Source: a virus. From it: a stretch of 35,197 bases of DNA. Location of the stretch: the IMG/VR virus record IMGVR_UViG_3300032084_001060, positions 1 to 35,197 of that record, one strand, 5' to 3'. Below are positions 1 through 10,075 of this stretch, piece after piece. The translations under genes were made by a program, and so were the position numbers. The first letter of the stretch is position 1. Every line of letters begins with the position of its first letter. Below the pieces are notes generated by a model. The model was not told the origin of the DNA and did no database searches. It worked only from the letters and a program-made list of their open reading frames with translations.

Positions 1-3000
1 CAAAAGCCAGACATAATCAAATAGCACTTGAAAAAACAATTAGTGGAACATTGCCTGTTGGAGTATATCAATATTGTTTTAAATATATAACTGATTCAGG
101 TGCAGAATCAGGTATCTCTCCATTTAGTAATGTTTACCATATATCAAATGCAAGCAGTAGCTCTTCTAGCACTTATTATGGAGGAGATCCAGGAGCACAG
201 TCAAATGATGGGTTTTTGTTAAGAGTACAAAATCTTGACACAAGATTTGACTCTATAGTAGTTTATTCTATTTATTATCAATCATTAGGATCTGTTCCAG
301 AAGTATCAGAAGTAGCCACAAAAAATATAGATGCCAATAATGAAGTAGAGTTTAGACATACATCTTTAACTACAGTTATAGAAAATGGTATTGAAAATAT
401 TTTAATTCCATCAAATACATGGGATGTTTGTAAAGATATTGCAATTAAGGATAATGTATTGTTTGCTGCTAATCTTAGACAAAAACAAAATTACATTACA
501 GAAAAAGAATGGAATGTAAAAGTTTTAAGATATTCTAGAGATGAAACGGGAACATTAAGTGGTGGATCATTAACCACAACAGATGATAGTATTAAAGATT
601 ATTATTTGCCACAAGGAAGCACTTATGATGAATCTTTAGTTGTTGAGGCAGGAAGTTCTACAAGTTATACAAAAGCACCTTTAACTGGGTTACAGCTACA
701 ACAAGCACATAGGTATTTATCTACAAAAGGAAAAGCTATTTGGAATAATAATAATTTTGATAACAGTTTAAACAATACAGAACAACCTAGAAATATATTA
801 GGTGGAATTAGTTATGGTTACTATGCTGGAAGCGATGCTGCTCCAGGCCGTAATGAGTTAGGCGGTTGCATTTTTTCATTTACACAAGTTCCAAAAGTAT
901 CTGACACTCAGGGTAATAGAGGTGGAATAGATGATAGTGCAAGTCCTTTTATTTCTACAAATGTACCTAATGATTCTATTAAAACGGATAATTTAGCAGG
1001 TCCTTCTGGAGGCACTAATAATGTAGATACTGAATACAAAGCAAGTTTCACGATTGGTTCAAATAAAGATCCTCATGCATCTGGAAATAAAAGAGGTTAT
1101 CAGCGTGGAGAAACTTATAGATTTGGTGTATTGGTATATGATTTAAATGGAGATCCAGGAAATGTATTATGGATAGGAGATATACAAATGCCTTTTCATC
1201 ACGATAAAGCTTGGGAACTTGATTTACAAAATACACAACTTGGAAGAGACGCAAGTAATAGTTTGACCAAATGGAAAGAAAATACTTTAGCTCAAGATTA
1301 TAGAATGAGCGCACATGTAGATTGTCCAGTTCCAGGGCATAGGGTACATTATGATGACACTAGTTGTTTGCCCAATGTTGATACTCCTGATTCCTTAACT
1401 GTTGGTCAAATGGTTCCTTTTGCTCCAGACGGAACATCAGGTTATCATTATACATTTGATTTAGCTATAAATTTTACATTTAGAATACCAGAACATGTAA
1501 GAAAAAAAATATCAGGTTTTAGAGTTGTTAGAGCAGAAAGAACAGAAACTGATAGAACAATTTTACAATCAGGTTTATTAAATCAAGTAATTAATTATGG
1601 TGATCCTAATAATTTAAGCAATGGTTATATAACAACTGATGATGGTAGAGTTGGTGCAGTATCGGTAGCTGCTAGTGATACTGCAAATATTATTGATGAC
1701 AATGTAGATGAAGTTTATGATTCTGTTCTAAATGGTTACTCTGGAATAAATGGTATTTCAAATAGAGTTGTAGGCAAGGATTCTGATGGAAATCCATTGT
1801 ATTTAACTGAAGGTGAGGCTGATAACTTGGAGGATGTTTACTACGGAGCTAGTTCTGCAGAATTTGGAAGTTATAATTTTGGATATAAATATAGGCTTGA
1901 TACTAATGGAACTGATTGGGAAAGAACATTTGCAAGTTTATATCATTCTTCAGAAGCTGCTGTTATGTATAGCCCTGATAGCACATTTGGAATAAGGCCT
2001 TACTCTTATGGTGGTGAAGATAAAGTAGCAATAGTTAGTTTGTTAAAGTTGTACAACGAAGAACGTAGATCTAATACTAATTTAAATTCTTATGATGAAA
2101 ATGAGCTTATTACGCCTAGACTAAATCATGGATTTGATGATTATTCTACATTAGCTGAAAGTGCTTTAGATAGTATATCTTCGGTTATAGGGGCTGGATC
2201 TGATTTAGCCTCTTTGAGATATGCTAATACAAATCCAGATAAAGGATTAATTTTTTCTACAAAAAAAACAACAAGAGATGATGAGTCTGGTGTAATGGTT
2301 GGAAAATGCCATGTTTATGACACATATTGGCATCATTATGTATTTAATTGGGATTATTATAATAATGGATTACAAGAAAGAAATGCTTATGTAAGAGGTC
2401 AAAATTCTATTAGTAATACAGCGTTTAATATTGCTGAGACAGAAGGACCTTTTAATGATGCAGACAACTTTACAACATTACCAAATCCTAAAAATAATTA
2501 TAGCTTAGGTGCTTATACTATTCAAGCTTTTCCAAGACAAAGATATTGGTCAAATTTATCAAATGCAAAAGAAATAGGAGATGGAGAATTTGTTTCTAAA
2601 GATTTTTTTGCTGACACGGCAGAGTCTGGAACAGGTTCTATAGGTTATATAAAAAATAGAGGTTTTTCAAATTTTACATTAGGAGCTGCTTATGTAACAT
2701 CATCAGATTTTGAAGCTTATGTAAAATATGGAAAATTATTAGATGGAGAAGACGATCAATTGTCTTATGAAACAGTTTCAACTATACAAATGGGAACTAG
2801 AGCAATTCTTTTGTCAACTACAAACTTTACATTTAATGTAGCAGATCCTGGTTTACATATAAAAACACAACAATATCTTTGGAATAAATCTTCAAAAAGA
2901 ATATTAACTTTATCAACTGGTGATGATGTAAATCATTCTTTTACAAAAATACCATATTATAATTATGGAAACATTTGGAAAGAAAATGATGGTCAGTATG

Positions 3001-5012
3001 GGGGAGATAGTGCAGAGGCAATACAGTCAACAAGATGGATTAATGCAGGAAACTTTCATCCTATAAATGTAAATAGTGAACACCACCATTCAACAGTTTT
3101 TGGTGGAGATACTTTTGTAGGATTGTATTCACATCAGATGACAACATCACCATATCCTGAAAAAAGTTATTCTAAATGGATAGTATTTCCGTGTGAGTCT
3201 TTTGTTAATACAGAAATGAGAAGTGGTTATCATTTAGCTGCAGGAGATCATATAGAAGGTTTTGACCAAGATTTGCCTCCATTTAGCAATGATTGGTTTT
3301 ATAATGATGTTTATAGTCAAGAAAATACTTTAAAAAGTTATTCATCATTACAAGATACAGATCAACAGTTTACTGATTTACCTGCAGAAATAGCATACTC
3401 TAAAACAAAACTTGCTGGAGAGCAAACGGATGCTTTTAGAATATTTCCAATATTTAATTTTTATGATGTTGAATCTATATATGGTCAAATCAATAGAATT
3501 ATAAATTTTCAAAACGAAATTCATTTCTTTCAAGAAAATGCATTTGGTCAGCTATTAGTAAACCCAAGAACATTCTTACAAGATACTTCTGGAGTACAAT
3601 CTATATTTACTGGATCTGGTGATACAATTGAATCACATCAATACATATCCATAAAATATGGAACTAAGCACATGCATAGTGTAGTAGCAAGTGAAAGAAA
3701 TTTGTATTTCTTTGATATAAGATTTGCTAAATTATTAAAATATGGAACTGATAAAAAACTTGTTAGTATATCAGATGACTTAGGAACTAGAGATTTATTT
3801 GAAAAAGCTGTTGAGTATGGAAGATTAAAATCAGAAGAGAGGTATCACGCAGCAATACGAGTTAGTTTAGCTGATATGCCTTTATATTTTATTGGTATTC
3901 ATGGAGCTTTTGATTACACTACTAATAGTCTATACATGACATTTAGTGATAGACTAAGAGTTGATGGAAGGGATAATGCTTTAAATCCAACAGGAACGTA
4001 TTTATATACAGGTGATATAGATGCTTCATTAGGAATAGATCCTTTTAATAATACACAAACAGGAGCATTTCCAGAAAAAACATTTTTAAGCACAACTGTA
4101 GGTTATAATGAGGATATTGATTCAGTAATATCAAAATATAGTGTTTATCCCCAACAATGGATAGAACACAATGGAAAAATATATACTCCGAAATCTAGAA
4201 TACCTTGGATACAATATTTCTTAGAGCCAAATGATAGTTTACTTGGTTTAGAAAATGGTTTTAGAAATTCTAGTAGTATATATGGTCAAAGGTTATTTGG
4301 TGTGTACTCTTCTGATTTTGAAAATAATGAATCAGGTTATGAATATTTTACACATGAACTAGCAGATGGAAATTTACAATTATGGGAATGGGAGGGTAAT
4401 AAAGAAGAAAAAACATTTTTCTTTGGAGAAGTTAAAAATCATCCATCTGATCCTACTGACGAAGAATTAAATCAAACAAATTATCAACCAAACATTACAT
4501 TAGATAATCCTTATCCAGTATTAAATTTAAGTTCATCAGAAGAAACTTTACAATCTTCAAAAATAATTCATAAGTCTTATATTGAAAAAGTTATTAATGA
4601 TGGACCATCTGAAAATAAAAAGTTTGATAATCTTGGTATTGTCACAACAGTAGTATCAAATTCAGATAATTCTGAAAATATATTATCTTATTATAGTGGA
4701 GGAACTGTACAAAGAAATTTAGAAAATTTAAGTCCTTCAATGTACTTTGAAGAGCTTACTTTTTTTACAGATAATAATCCAGAAGTAAAAATGGATATTG
4801 CTTCAAGCAACAAACCAGGCTATCCATCTAATACTTCTTTTAGTGATATGCTTTATAAATATAGAGAAGGTATATTGAGAATACCATTAAGAAATCAAAA
4901 TGTAACTCAGAGGGCTATAGGAACTTATTTAAGAGCAAAGTTGTCTGCTAGAACAACCGAAAAAATTAATATATTTGCAATTATAGCCAAATATCGTAAA
5001 TCATACAACTAA
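1..5012 (+). CDS. Very large virion protein, 5'-truncated (tail-tip/muzzle-like, tentative)
   Basis: The frame is open to the left window edge (first full codon at 3), so the true start lies outside; the TTG at 51 is not a convincing start. At least 1670 residues are visible. The visible N-terminal part (PVGVYQYCFKYITDSGAESG then SPFSN) reads like a fibronectin-III-type beta domain. A later stretch, IPEHVRKKISGFRVVRAER followed by TDRTILQSG, resembles large tail-end proteins of Bacteroidetes podoviruses that precede the ejected cargo proteins. The protein is rich in N, S, Y, G and T, lacks clear membrane segments, and is probably mostly beta. Its stop overlaps the next start (TAATG). The position just before a lysozyme-bearing ejection set supports a tail role. 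The crAss-like muzzle comparison is from memory of gene order and local motifs, not an alignment. Confidence 0.6.
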   Translation, partial: KARHNQIALEKTISGTLPVGVYQYCFKYITDSGAESGISPFSNVYHISNASSSSSSTYYGGDPGAQSNDGFLLRVQNLDTRFDSIVVYSIYYQSLGSVPEVSEVATKNIDANNEVEFRHTSLTTVIENGIENILIPSNTWDVCKDIAIKDNVLFAANLRQKQNYITEKEWNVKVLRYSRDETGTLSGGSLTTTDDSIKDYYLPQGSTYDESLVVEAGSSTSYTKAPLTGLQLQQAHRYLSTKGKAIWNNNNFDNSLNNTEQPRNILGGISYGYYAGSDAAPGRNELGGCIFSFTQVPKVSDTQGNRGGIDDSASPFISTNVPNDSIKTDNLAGPSGGTNNVDTEYKASFTIGSNKDPHASGNKRGYQRGETYRFGVLVYDLNGDPGNVLWIGDIQMPFHHDKAWELDLQNTQLGRDASNSLTKWKENTLAQDYRMSAHVDCPVPGHRVHYDDTSCLPNVDTPDSLTVGQMVPFAPDGTSGYHYTFDLAINFTFRIPEHVRKKISGFRVVRAERTETDRTILQSGLLNQVINYGDPNNLSNGYITTDDGRVGAVSVAASDTANIIDDNVDEVYDSVLNGYSGINGISNRVVGKDSDGNPLYLTEGEADNLEDVYYGASSAEFGSYNFGYKYRLDTNGTDWERTFASLYHSSEAAVMYSPDSTFGIRPYSYGGEDKVAIVSLLKLYNEERRSNTNLNSYDENELITPRLNHGFDDYSTLAESALDSISSVIGAGSDLASLRYANTNPDKGLIFSTKKTTRDDESGVMVGKCHVYDTYWHHYVFNWDYYNNGLQERNAYVRGQNSISNTAFNIAETEGPFNDADNFTTLPNPKNNYSLGAYTIQAFPRQRYWSNLSNAKEIGDGEFVSKDFFADTAESGTGSIGYIKNRGFSNFTLGAAYVTSSDFEAYVKYGKLLDGEDDQLSYETVSTIQMGTRAILLSTTNFTFNVADPGLHIKTQQYLWNKSSKRILTLSTGDDVNHSFTKIPYYNYGNIWKENDGQYGGDSAEAIQSTRWINAGNFHPINVNSEHHHSTVFGGDTFVGLYSHQMTTSPYPEKSYSKWIVFPCESFVNTEMRSGYHLAAGDHIEGFDQDLPPFSNDWFYNDVYSQENTLKSYSSLQDTDQQFTDLPAEIAYSKTKLAGEQTDAFRIFPIFNFYDVESIYGQINRIINFQNEIHFFQENAFGQLLVNPRTFLQDTSGVQSIFTGSGDTIESHQYISIKYGTKHMHSVVASERNLYFFDIRFAKLLKYGTDKKLVSISDDLGTRDLFEKAVEYGRLKSEERYHAAIRVSLADMPLYFIGIHGAFDYTTNSLYMTFSDRLRVDGRDNALNPTGTYLYTGDIDASLGIDPFNNTQTGAFPEKTFLSTTVGYNEDIDSVISKYSVYPQQWIEHNGKIYTPKSRIPWIQYFLEPNDSLLGLENGFRNSSSIYGQRLFGVYSSDFENNESGYEYFTHELADGNLQLWEWEGNKEEKTFFFGEVKNHPSDPTDEELNQTNYQPNITLDNPYPVLNLSSSEETLQSSKIIHKSYIEKVINDGPSENKKFDNLGIVTTVVSNSDNSENILSYYSGGTVQRNLENLSPSMYFEELTFFTDNNPEVKMDIASSNKPGYPSNTSFSDMLYKYREGILRIPLRNQNVTQRAIGTYLRAKLSARTTEKINIFAIIAKYRKSYN

Positions 5013-6862
5013 TGGCAGTACAAGATATAAATCAATTTGTTAATCAGTATGGTCAATTTATAAACCCTTACGGATCAACATCACAAAATATTTACAATAC
5101 ATATAACAGAATTAATCCACAGCTTAGTATGCCATATTCAATGGCTCCACAAACTATGGGTTTTTATGGTACTGCTCAAGATATGATGCCGATGCCTGTT
5201 AATCAATTAAACTATCAATATCAACCTACAGGATCACAACAAGTAATGCAAGGTTTGCAATATGCTCGTTTAGGAAGTCAATTGTTAAATACAAAAATTG
5301 GAGGAGAAACATTAGGTAATCAATTATTTGGAGAAAATTTTGCTAAAGGCCCAGGAATGCAGTTAGCCAATCCATTTACACAATCAGCTTCTTCAGCAAC
5401 AAATATAATTCCAACATCTTCAAGTATACTTACTTCAGGTGCGCCAGAAGGAGCTACAGCAATATTTAATCCAGCAACAGGATCACAAGCTACATTATTA
5501 CCAGGAGAAATTATGCCTGCAGGTTTTGAGGCGGCTCCAGCTCAATTGACAGCAGGACAAATGGCAGGTAATTATTTTAATAACCTTAAAGCAGGATCAG
5601 TATCTGCTGGAGTGCCTACATATTTAGCAGGTAGACTTATAAGAAGTGCTTTTGATGATGATGATCCAACTACATTTACAGGAGGTGAAATGCTTGGAGC
5701 TGGTATATCTGGAGCAGGTGCAGGTTCTGCAGCGGCCGCTATGCTTGGTGTAGCTGGACCTGTAGGTATTCTTGTAGGTATAGGTATATCTCTTTTAGGA
5801 GGAAAAAAGAAAAGAGATAAAGCAAGAAAACTACAAAAAGAATACGAAAGACAAATAGCAGAAAGAAATAAAGAAATAAGAGAAATGTATCAAGAAGCAG
5901 TAGGCTTGCAGAGATCTCAAATAGAAAGAGAATCGCAAACACAAGACTATATGCAAACTGCTGCGAGATTTAATAATCCTTATGGTCTTGGTAATATGGC
6001 TGAAGGTGGTAAAGTGCCTGATCAATATGGTTTTGGTGGATGGTTTAATAGTATTGTTGGTGGGATAGGCGATGCGTTAGGGGGAGCAGCAGATGTTGTT
6101 GGGGATATTCTTGGTACAGGTGCAGATGCTATAGATGCAGGTATTAGTGGATTAAGCAATGTTGTGGATACAGCATTTGGTGCTTTTAGCACTGGATTTG
6201 AAGCAGCTGCAGAACCTGTTATAGAAGTTATGGATTTTGCTGGAGAAAATATTATAGAACCAGCTACAGAACAGTTTATACAGCCAGTATTGAATACAGC
6301 ATTTACAGGTGTAAATATAGGTGGTCAAATGTTACAAACTGGTATTAAAGCAGGAAAAAAACTTGCAAAGGAAGGAATTGAAACTGTAGCTGATGTTGCT
6401 GAAACTGGATTTGAAGTTGTTGCTCCAGCTTTTGAATTAGTTGGTGAAGAGATAATTGAACCAGTTAATGAAGTTATTTTACAACCTGCTTTAGAGGTTG
6501 TAGGTGATACTGTAGGTATTGCTGGTGATTTTGTTTTTGCGGGTGTAGATAGTTTAGTAGATTTAGGTGGTGATGTTTTAGATTTTGGACTTAATACAAC
6601 TTCAGAATTTATTCAGGGTATAGGTAATACTGTTACAGGTACTTTTGATGGAGATGATATAGTAACTCCAGTTAATGAAATCCCTCAAGATTCATTAAAG
6701 CCAACTGATACGCCTATAGTTCAAGCACCAAAAAGACAAAGGATAGATCCTTATGGTAATCCAGTAAGAGGAATACAAAGTATAACTCCAGAAATTGTTT
6801 CTGGTTCTGCAGGATTTATTTCTCCAGATGAAGAAATGCAAGGTAAATCAATATATGGATAA
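5012..6862 (+). CDS. Virion/ejection protein with glycine-alanine-rich membrane-like segment
   Basis: 616 aa, starting in a TAATG overlap with the upstream gene. Residues 1-100 are rich in Q, N, Y, P and M. Around residues 226-262 lies a long G/A/I/L/V segment (AGISGAGAGSAAAAMLGVAG and onwards), followed by a K/R-rich helical, coiled-coil-like stretch to about 305. The second half is made of repeated small-residue segments with regularly spaced acidic residues (GDALGGAADVVGDILGTGAD style), as expected of amphipathic, pore- or membrane-active proteins. The family is not recognised. Together with the lysozyme gene two genes later, this composition fits an internal protein ejected into the host envelope. 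A tail-associated structural protein is the main alternative. Confidence 0.6.
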   Translation: MAVQDINQFVNQYGQFINPYGSTSQNIYNTYNRINPQLSMPYSMAPQTMGFYGTAQDMMPMPVNQLNYQYQPTGSQQVMQGLQYARLGSQLLNTKIGGETLGNQLFGENFAKGPGMQLANPFTQSASSATNIIPTSSSILTSGAPEGATAIFNPATGSQATLLPGEIMPAGFEAAPAQLTAGQMAGNYFNNLKAGSVSAGVPTYLAGRLIRSAFDDDDPTTFTGGEMLGAGISGAGAGSAAAAMLGVAGPVGILVGIGISLLGGKKKRDKARKLQKEYERQIAERNKEIREMYQEAVGLQRSQIERESQTQDYMQTAARFNNPYGLGNMAEGGKVPDQYGFGGWFNSIVGGIGDALGGAADVVGDILGTGADAIDAGISGLSNVVDTAFGAFSTGFEAAAEPVIEVMDFAGENIIEPATEQFIQPVLNTAFTGVNIGGQMLQTGIKAGKKLAKEGIETVADVAETGFEVVAPAFELVGEEIIEPVNEVILQPALEVVGDTVGIAGDFVFAGVDSLVDLGGDVLDFGLNTTSEFIQGIGNTVTGTFDGDDIVTPVNEIPQDSLKPTDTPIVQAPKRQRIDPYGNPVRGIQSITPEIVSGSAGFISPDEEMQGKSIYG

Positions 6863-7861
6863 ATGAGTAAAGAAGAAAAATTAATATCAACAGTATTAAA
6901 ATATCAATTAACCCCTGCTTATCTTCAAACTGTTATGGGAATGATGAATCCTAATCAAAAAGGATTTATGCAAGATGGTACTGTAGAGCCATTTATTGTT
7001 AAGACAGACAATAATAAATATGATGTAAGAATAGGTTTTTCTTCTTTGGGTGTTTTTGATGATTTAGACAAAGCCAAAAAAACAAAAAACGATCAACCAC
7101 CTCTTAGCATGCAAACTATTCAGAATAAGTTAATGAAAGATTATGTTAATTCTGAAAAGAAAGCTAGAAAATATGTTGAATCTAAAGGAAAAGACTACTC
7201 TAAAATTCCAATTAAAAATCAGTTTGTTTTAAATAACTATATGCTTACTGGTCATGGCAAAGAAGAATTCTTAAATGCTGTTATAAATAATGACTATAAG
7301 GAAGCTATGAAAAACTATATGCGACCAGAAATCGAAACTGCAAATGAGTTTTTTAAAAACGTTATGTTTCCTGGACCAATAAATGAAAATGATTTAGGCA
7401 ATGTGAATCAAGCTCAAAACTATGCTGAAAAGTTTTTAGATGTTGCTTACCCAGATGAAATTAATACATCAAATCCAAAAAATAATTTGGGCGAAAAAGG
7501 CGGTAAGGCAAATGCAATAGCTGAATTTACTGGCGGTGAGTTGGTTAACAACAGAGAGGATGAGATGAGGGATGCCATGAAAAAAGGTAATAAAGACAAA
7601 GCAGCAAATATATTTAGATCGCAAGTAAAAGAAAAAAATATTACACCAGGAAAAGCTAGTCATAAAACTAATCCTTTGCCAGTTGCAGCTGATGGAACTG
7701 TTATGAATAAAAAAGGTAAAAAAACAGGTGTTAAAGCATCGCCTGGCGCTGGTGTATATGACCATATAAAAGATCAATATGATCCTAGTATGTCTAATGA
7801 AGAGTTGATTAAAATGATTCAAAAGAACCACGCTAAATGGCGTAAAAATGGAATGGGATAA
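6863..7861 (+). CDS. Uncharacterised virion-module protein
   Basis: 332 aa, ATG directly after the upstream TAA; its own stop overlaps the next ATG (TAATG). The N-terminal half has an alpha/beta look. Residues near 115-150 (NQFVLNNYMLTGHGKEEF then NAVINNDYKEAM) faintly recall the late helices of phage lysozymes, but no catalytic residues can be placed. A motif AEFTGGELVNNREDEM sits near residue 220. The C-terminal third is very lysine-rich (NKKGKKTGVKASPGAGVYDH). No signal peptide or membrane helix. Lying between two ejection-type proteins, it is probably packaged in the particle; the biochemical role is unknown. Confidence 0.5.
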   Translation: MSKEEKLISTVLKYQLTPAYLQTVMGMMNPNQKGFMQDGTVEPFIVKTDNNKYDVRIGFSSLGVFDDLDKAKKTKNDQPPLSMQTIQNKLMKDYVNSEKKARKYVESKGKDYSKIPIKNQFVLNNYMLTGHGKEEFLNAVINNDYKEAMKNYMRPEIETANEFFKNVMFPGPINENDLGNVNQAQNYAEKFLDVAYPDEINTSNPKNNLGEKGGKANAIAEFTGGELVNNREDEMRDAMKKGNKDKAANIFRSQVKEKNITPGKASHKTNPLPVAADGTVMNKKGKKTGVKASPGAGVYDHIKDQYDPSMSNEELIKMIQKNHAKWRKNGMG

Positions 7862-10071
7862 TGGCTGATACACGAAACAATAAAGTATCTCCACAAGAGA
7901 TATACGATTATTTGATGACTAAGCCTGGCATGACAGATGTTAAGGCTAAAGGTATATTGGCTAATATAAAAGCTGAAAGTAATTTTGATTCAGGCATACG
8001 TGGTGATTATATGATTGCCGATCCTACAGGTAAATTAAAAAATAAAGAACGTTTAGTTTTTAAAAAAAGAGATGGCAAGTATTACTATTCGAAATACCAT
8101 CCTACTAAAGCACGTCAAGAGGTAGATGCAAGTTTAATTGAAGGAATAGAAAGTACATCAGGAGGACTTTTTCAGCACCAAGGATCTCGTTATGATGCAA
8201 TGGTTGCACAGGTTGGTGATGATTGGGAAACTAATTGGAAAGGCCAAATAGATTTTGCTTTACAAGAACGAGAAGCTCAAAATTATATGAATACAGACTT
8301 TACTAGTGTGTCTGATTCTACAAGAGCTTTTATGTTAGAATTTGAAAAGCCTGCCAATCAATCAGAAGAAGCTGTAAACAAAAGAATTGAAGCTTTTAAT
8401 AGCATCGAATTAAATACCGAATCAGATACTAATCCTGATTTACAAGTTAAACCTATAGAAATATATCAAGATTTTTATGGTCCAGATGTTGAAATAAGAA
8501 ACATTAACGGAAAAGATTTTGTATTTGTACCAAATAATCAAGGAGGTTTTAATCAAATACCTATAGAAGAAGCAAATGCAAATACAAGAAGAGAGGCCCC
8601 AAGTGCTCCACAGCCACCTGTATTAGATGCTGAAGGAAATGTTGTTTATCAACCAACACCAGAAGAAGGAGATCAGGCTTTAGTTGAAGAGCAAGAAAGA
8701 ATAAGAGATGCTGAAGAAAGAGAAAGACAAATTATAGCAGAGAAAAGATATAATGATGCTTTAGAGTATCAAGAGCTTAAAGAAAGAAATAGAAGATTGA
8801 GAGCTGGGTATAAGCCAGAGGACATGCCAAGAGTTTTTCAAAATGAAATTGCATCTAATGAAGAAAGAATACGTGAAATAGAAAAAGAATACAACCTCAC
8901 TCAAATAACTGATGAAGAATATGAACGCAGAAGATTAGAGGCTGTAGCAAGTATTATTACATTTGATGATGCTTTAGAAGATGAAACAGAAGAAGAAATT
9001 ATTAGAAATTTAGTAGGTAGTGATCTTATTGAAGAGACAGTTGAAATAGGAGAAGAAGAAGAGGAGGAAGAAGAGATAGAACAACAAGTCGAAGAAGAGG
9101 TAGAAGAAGTAGAAGAAGAGGTAGAACAAGATAATGAAGTAACTCCTCCACCAACAATACCTACATTGCCAACAAGTGAAATACCCGATGATGCAGATAT
9201 TCGTCAAGGTGTAGCAACTTGGGAAGATGATGATGGAAATATACAACAAGCTAGAGTAGGAGAAATAGATGAAGTTGAGCAACCAGTTACTACAACCGAA
9301 ACTACAGAAACAGACGAAACTACAGAAACTACAGAAACAGACGAGACTGTAAATATTAACAATACAACTAATCAACCAAAAAACTTTTTAGATACCTTTG
9401 GTGAACTAGGAAATGTAATAGGAAATACTTTAGGTTTAGTAGATTCTATTAGACAAGGAGTACAGTCGCAAGATGATTTAATTTTAGCAGCTTTAGGAAA
9501 ACAAGCTTATGCAGAAGCAAATAAAAAAATAAAACCATTAGAGCTTCCTGGTTTATCTAATTTATTTAGATCACATTTAGAACAGTCTAGACAATTAGCT
9601 AAAAAAGGTTTCAGTCCAGATGAAGCACAAAAAGCACAAGCTGAAATAGATGCTGCGTATGGAAAAGGTATAGAAAATGCTGTTAGAGGAACTGCTGGCG
9701 ATAGAGCAAAGTTTTTAGCTATGTCGGGAGTATTGGATAGTCAAAGACAATCAGCATTATTAGATTTTGCTGCAAAAGACGCAGAGCTTCAAAGAGCAAA
9801 TAATGCTAACTATTTAAAAGCATTATCGTTCCATGAAGAATATGAATTAAATAAAGGCAAAGCAGAACAAAGCAGCGCATTACAATTAGCACTACAAGAG
9901 AAAAAGGGAGCCTCTGATTTTGCTAAAGAAGTGTTCAAGCAAATTGAACAAAACAGAAGAGATAGAGCGTTAGAGCCAATTCAACAATACTATATTAGTA
10001 AGTTGAATAACTCTATGCAAAATCCTTATACATCTCCCCTTACGACTCCAAGTATAACTGATAATAACTGA
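7861..10071 (+). CDS. Virion-associated tail lysozyme protein with acidic linker
   Basis: 736 aa. Residues about 10-160 match the phage tail-lysozyme (Phage_lysozyme2) pattern: KAKGILANIKAESNFDSG with the likely catalytic Glu at 39, then SGGLFQHQGSRYDAM around 100-114, then a W plus QIDFALQE near 125-136. The family cuts peptidoglycan during DNA entry. A charged helical part follows, then a poly-Glu tract near 396-440, a Thr/Glu/Asp repeat near 477-500, and an A/Q/K-rich helical C-terminal region (about 520-736) like internal virion proteins. The fusion of muramidase and long helical tail recalls T7 gp16-type ejection proteins in logic, though not in sequence. The start is fixed by the TAATG overlap with the upstream stop. 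Confidence 0.75.
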   Translation: MADTRNNKVSPQEIYDYLMTKPGMTDVKAKGILANIKAESNFDSGIRGDYMIADPTGKLKNKERLVFKKRDGKYYYSKYHPTKARQEVDASLIEGIESTSGGLFQHQGSRYDAMVAQVGDDWETNWKGQIDFALQEREAQNYMNTDFTSVSDSTRAFMLEFEKPANQSEEAVNKRIEAFNSIELNTESDTNPDLQVKPIEIYQDFYGPDVEIRNINGKDFVFVPNNQGGFNQIPIEEANANTRREAPSAPQPPVLDAEGNVVYQPTPEEGDQALVEEQERIRDAEERERQIIAEKRYNDALEYQELKERNRRLRAGYKPEDMPRVFQNEIASNEERIREIEKEYNLTQITDEEYERRRLEAVASIITFDDALEDETEEEIIRNLVGSDLIEETVEIGEEEEEEEEIEQQVEEEVEEVEEEVEQDNEVTPPPTIPTLPTSEIPDDADIRQGVATWEDDDGNIQQARVGEIDEVEQPVTTTETTETDETTETTETDETVNINNTTNQPKNFLDTFGELGNVIGNTLGLVDSIRQGVQSQDDLILAALGKQAYAEANKKIKPLELPGLSNLFRSHLEQSRQLAKKGFSPDEAQKAQAEIDAAYGKGIENAVRGTAGDRAKFLAMSGVLDSQRQSALLDFAAKDAELQRANNANYLKALSFHEEYELNKGKAEQSSALQLALQEKKGASDFAKEVFKQIEQNRRDRALEPIQQYYISKLNNSMQNPYTSPLTTPSITDNN

Positions 10072-10075
10072 TAAT

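Noticed and set aside
7469-7894. Left-going frame of 141 codons opposite the 332-aa gene
   Set aside because: Composition (C, F, I, S, H rich) is typical of antisense frames; it lies fully against a well-supported gene.
9289-9350. CRISPR-like or regulatory tandem repeat
   Set aside because: The repeat is in frame and encodes Thr/Glu/Asp; there are no spacers.
9010-9375. Left-going frame of about 120 codons rich in F, S, Y and C
   Set aside because: It is the antisense of the poly-Glu and Thr/Glu repeat region of the lysozyme gene; low-complexity coding on one strand keeps the other open by chance.
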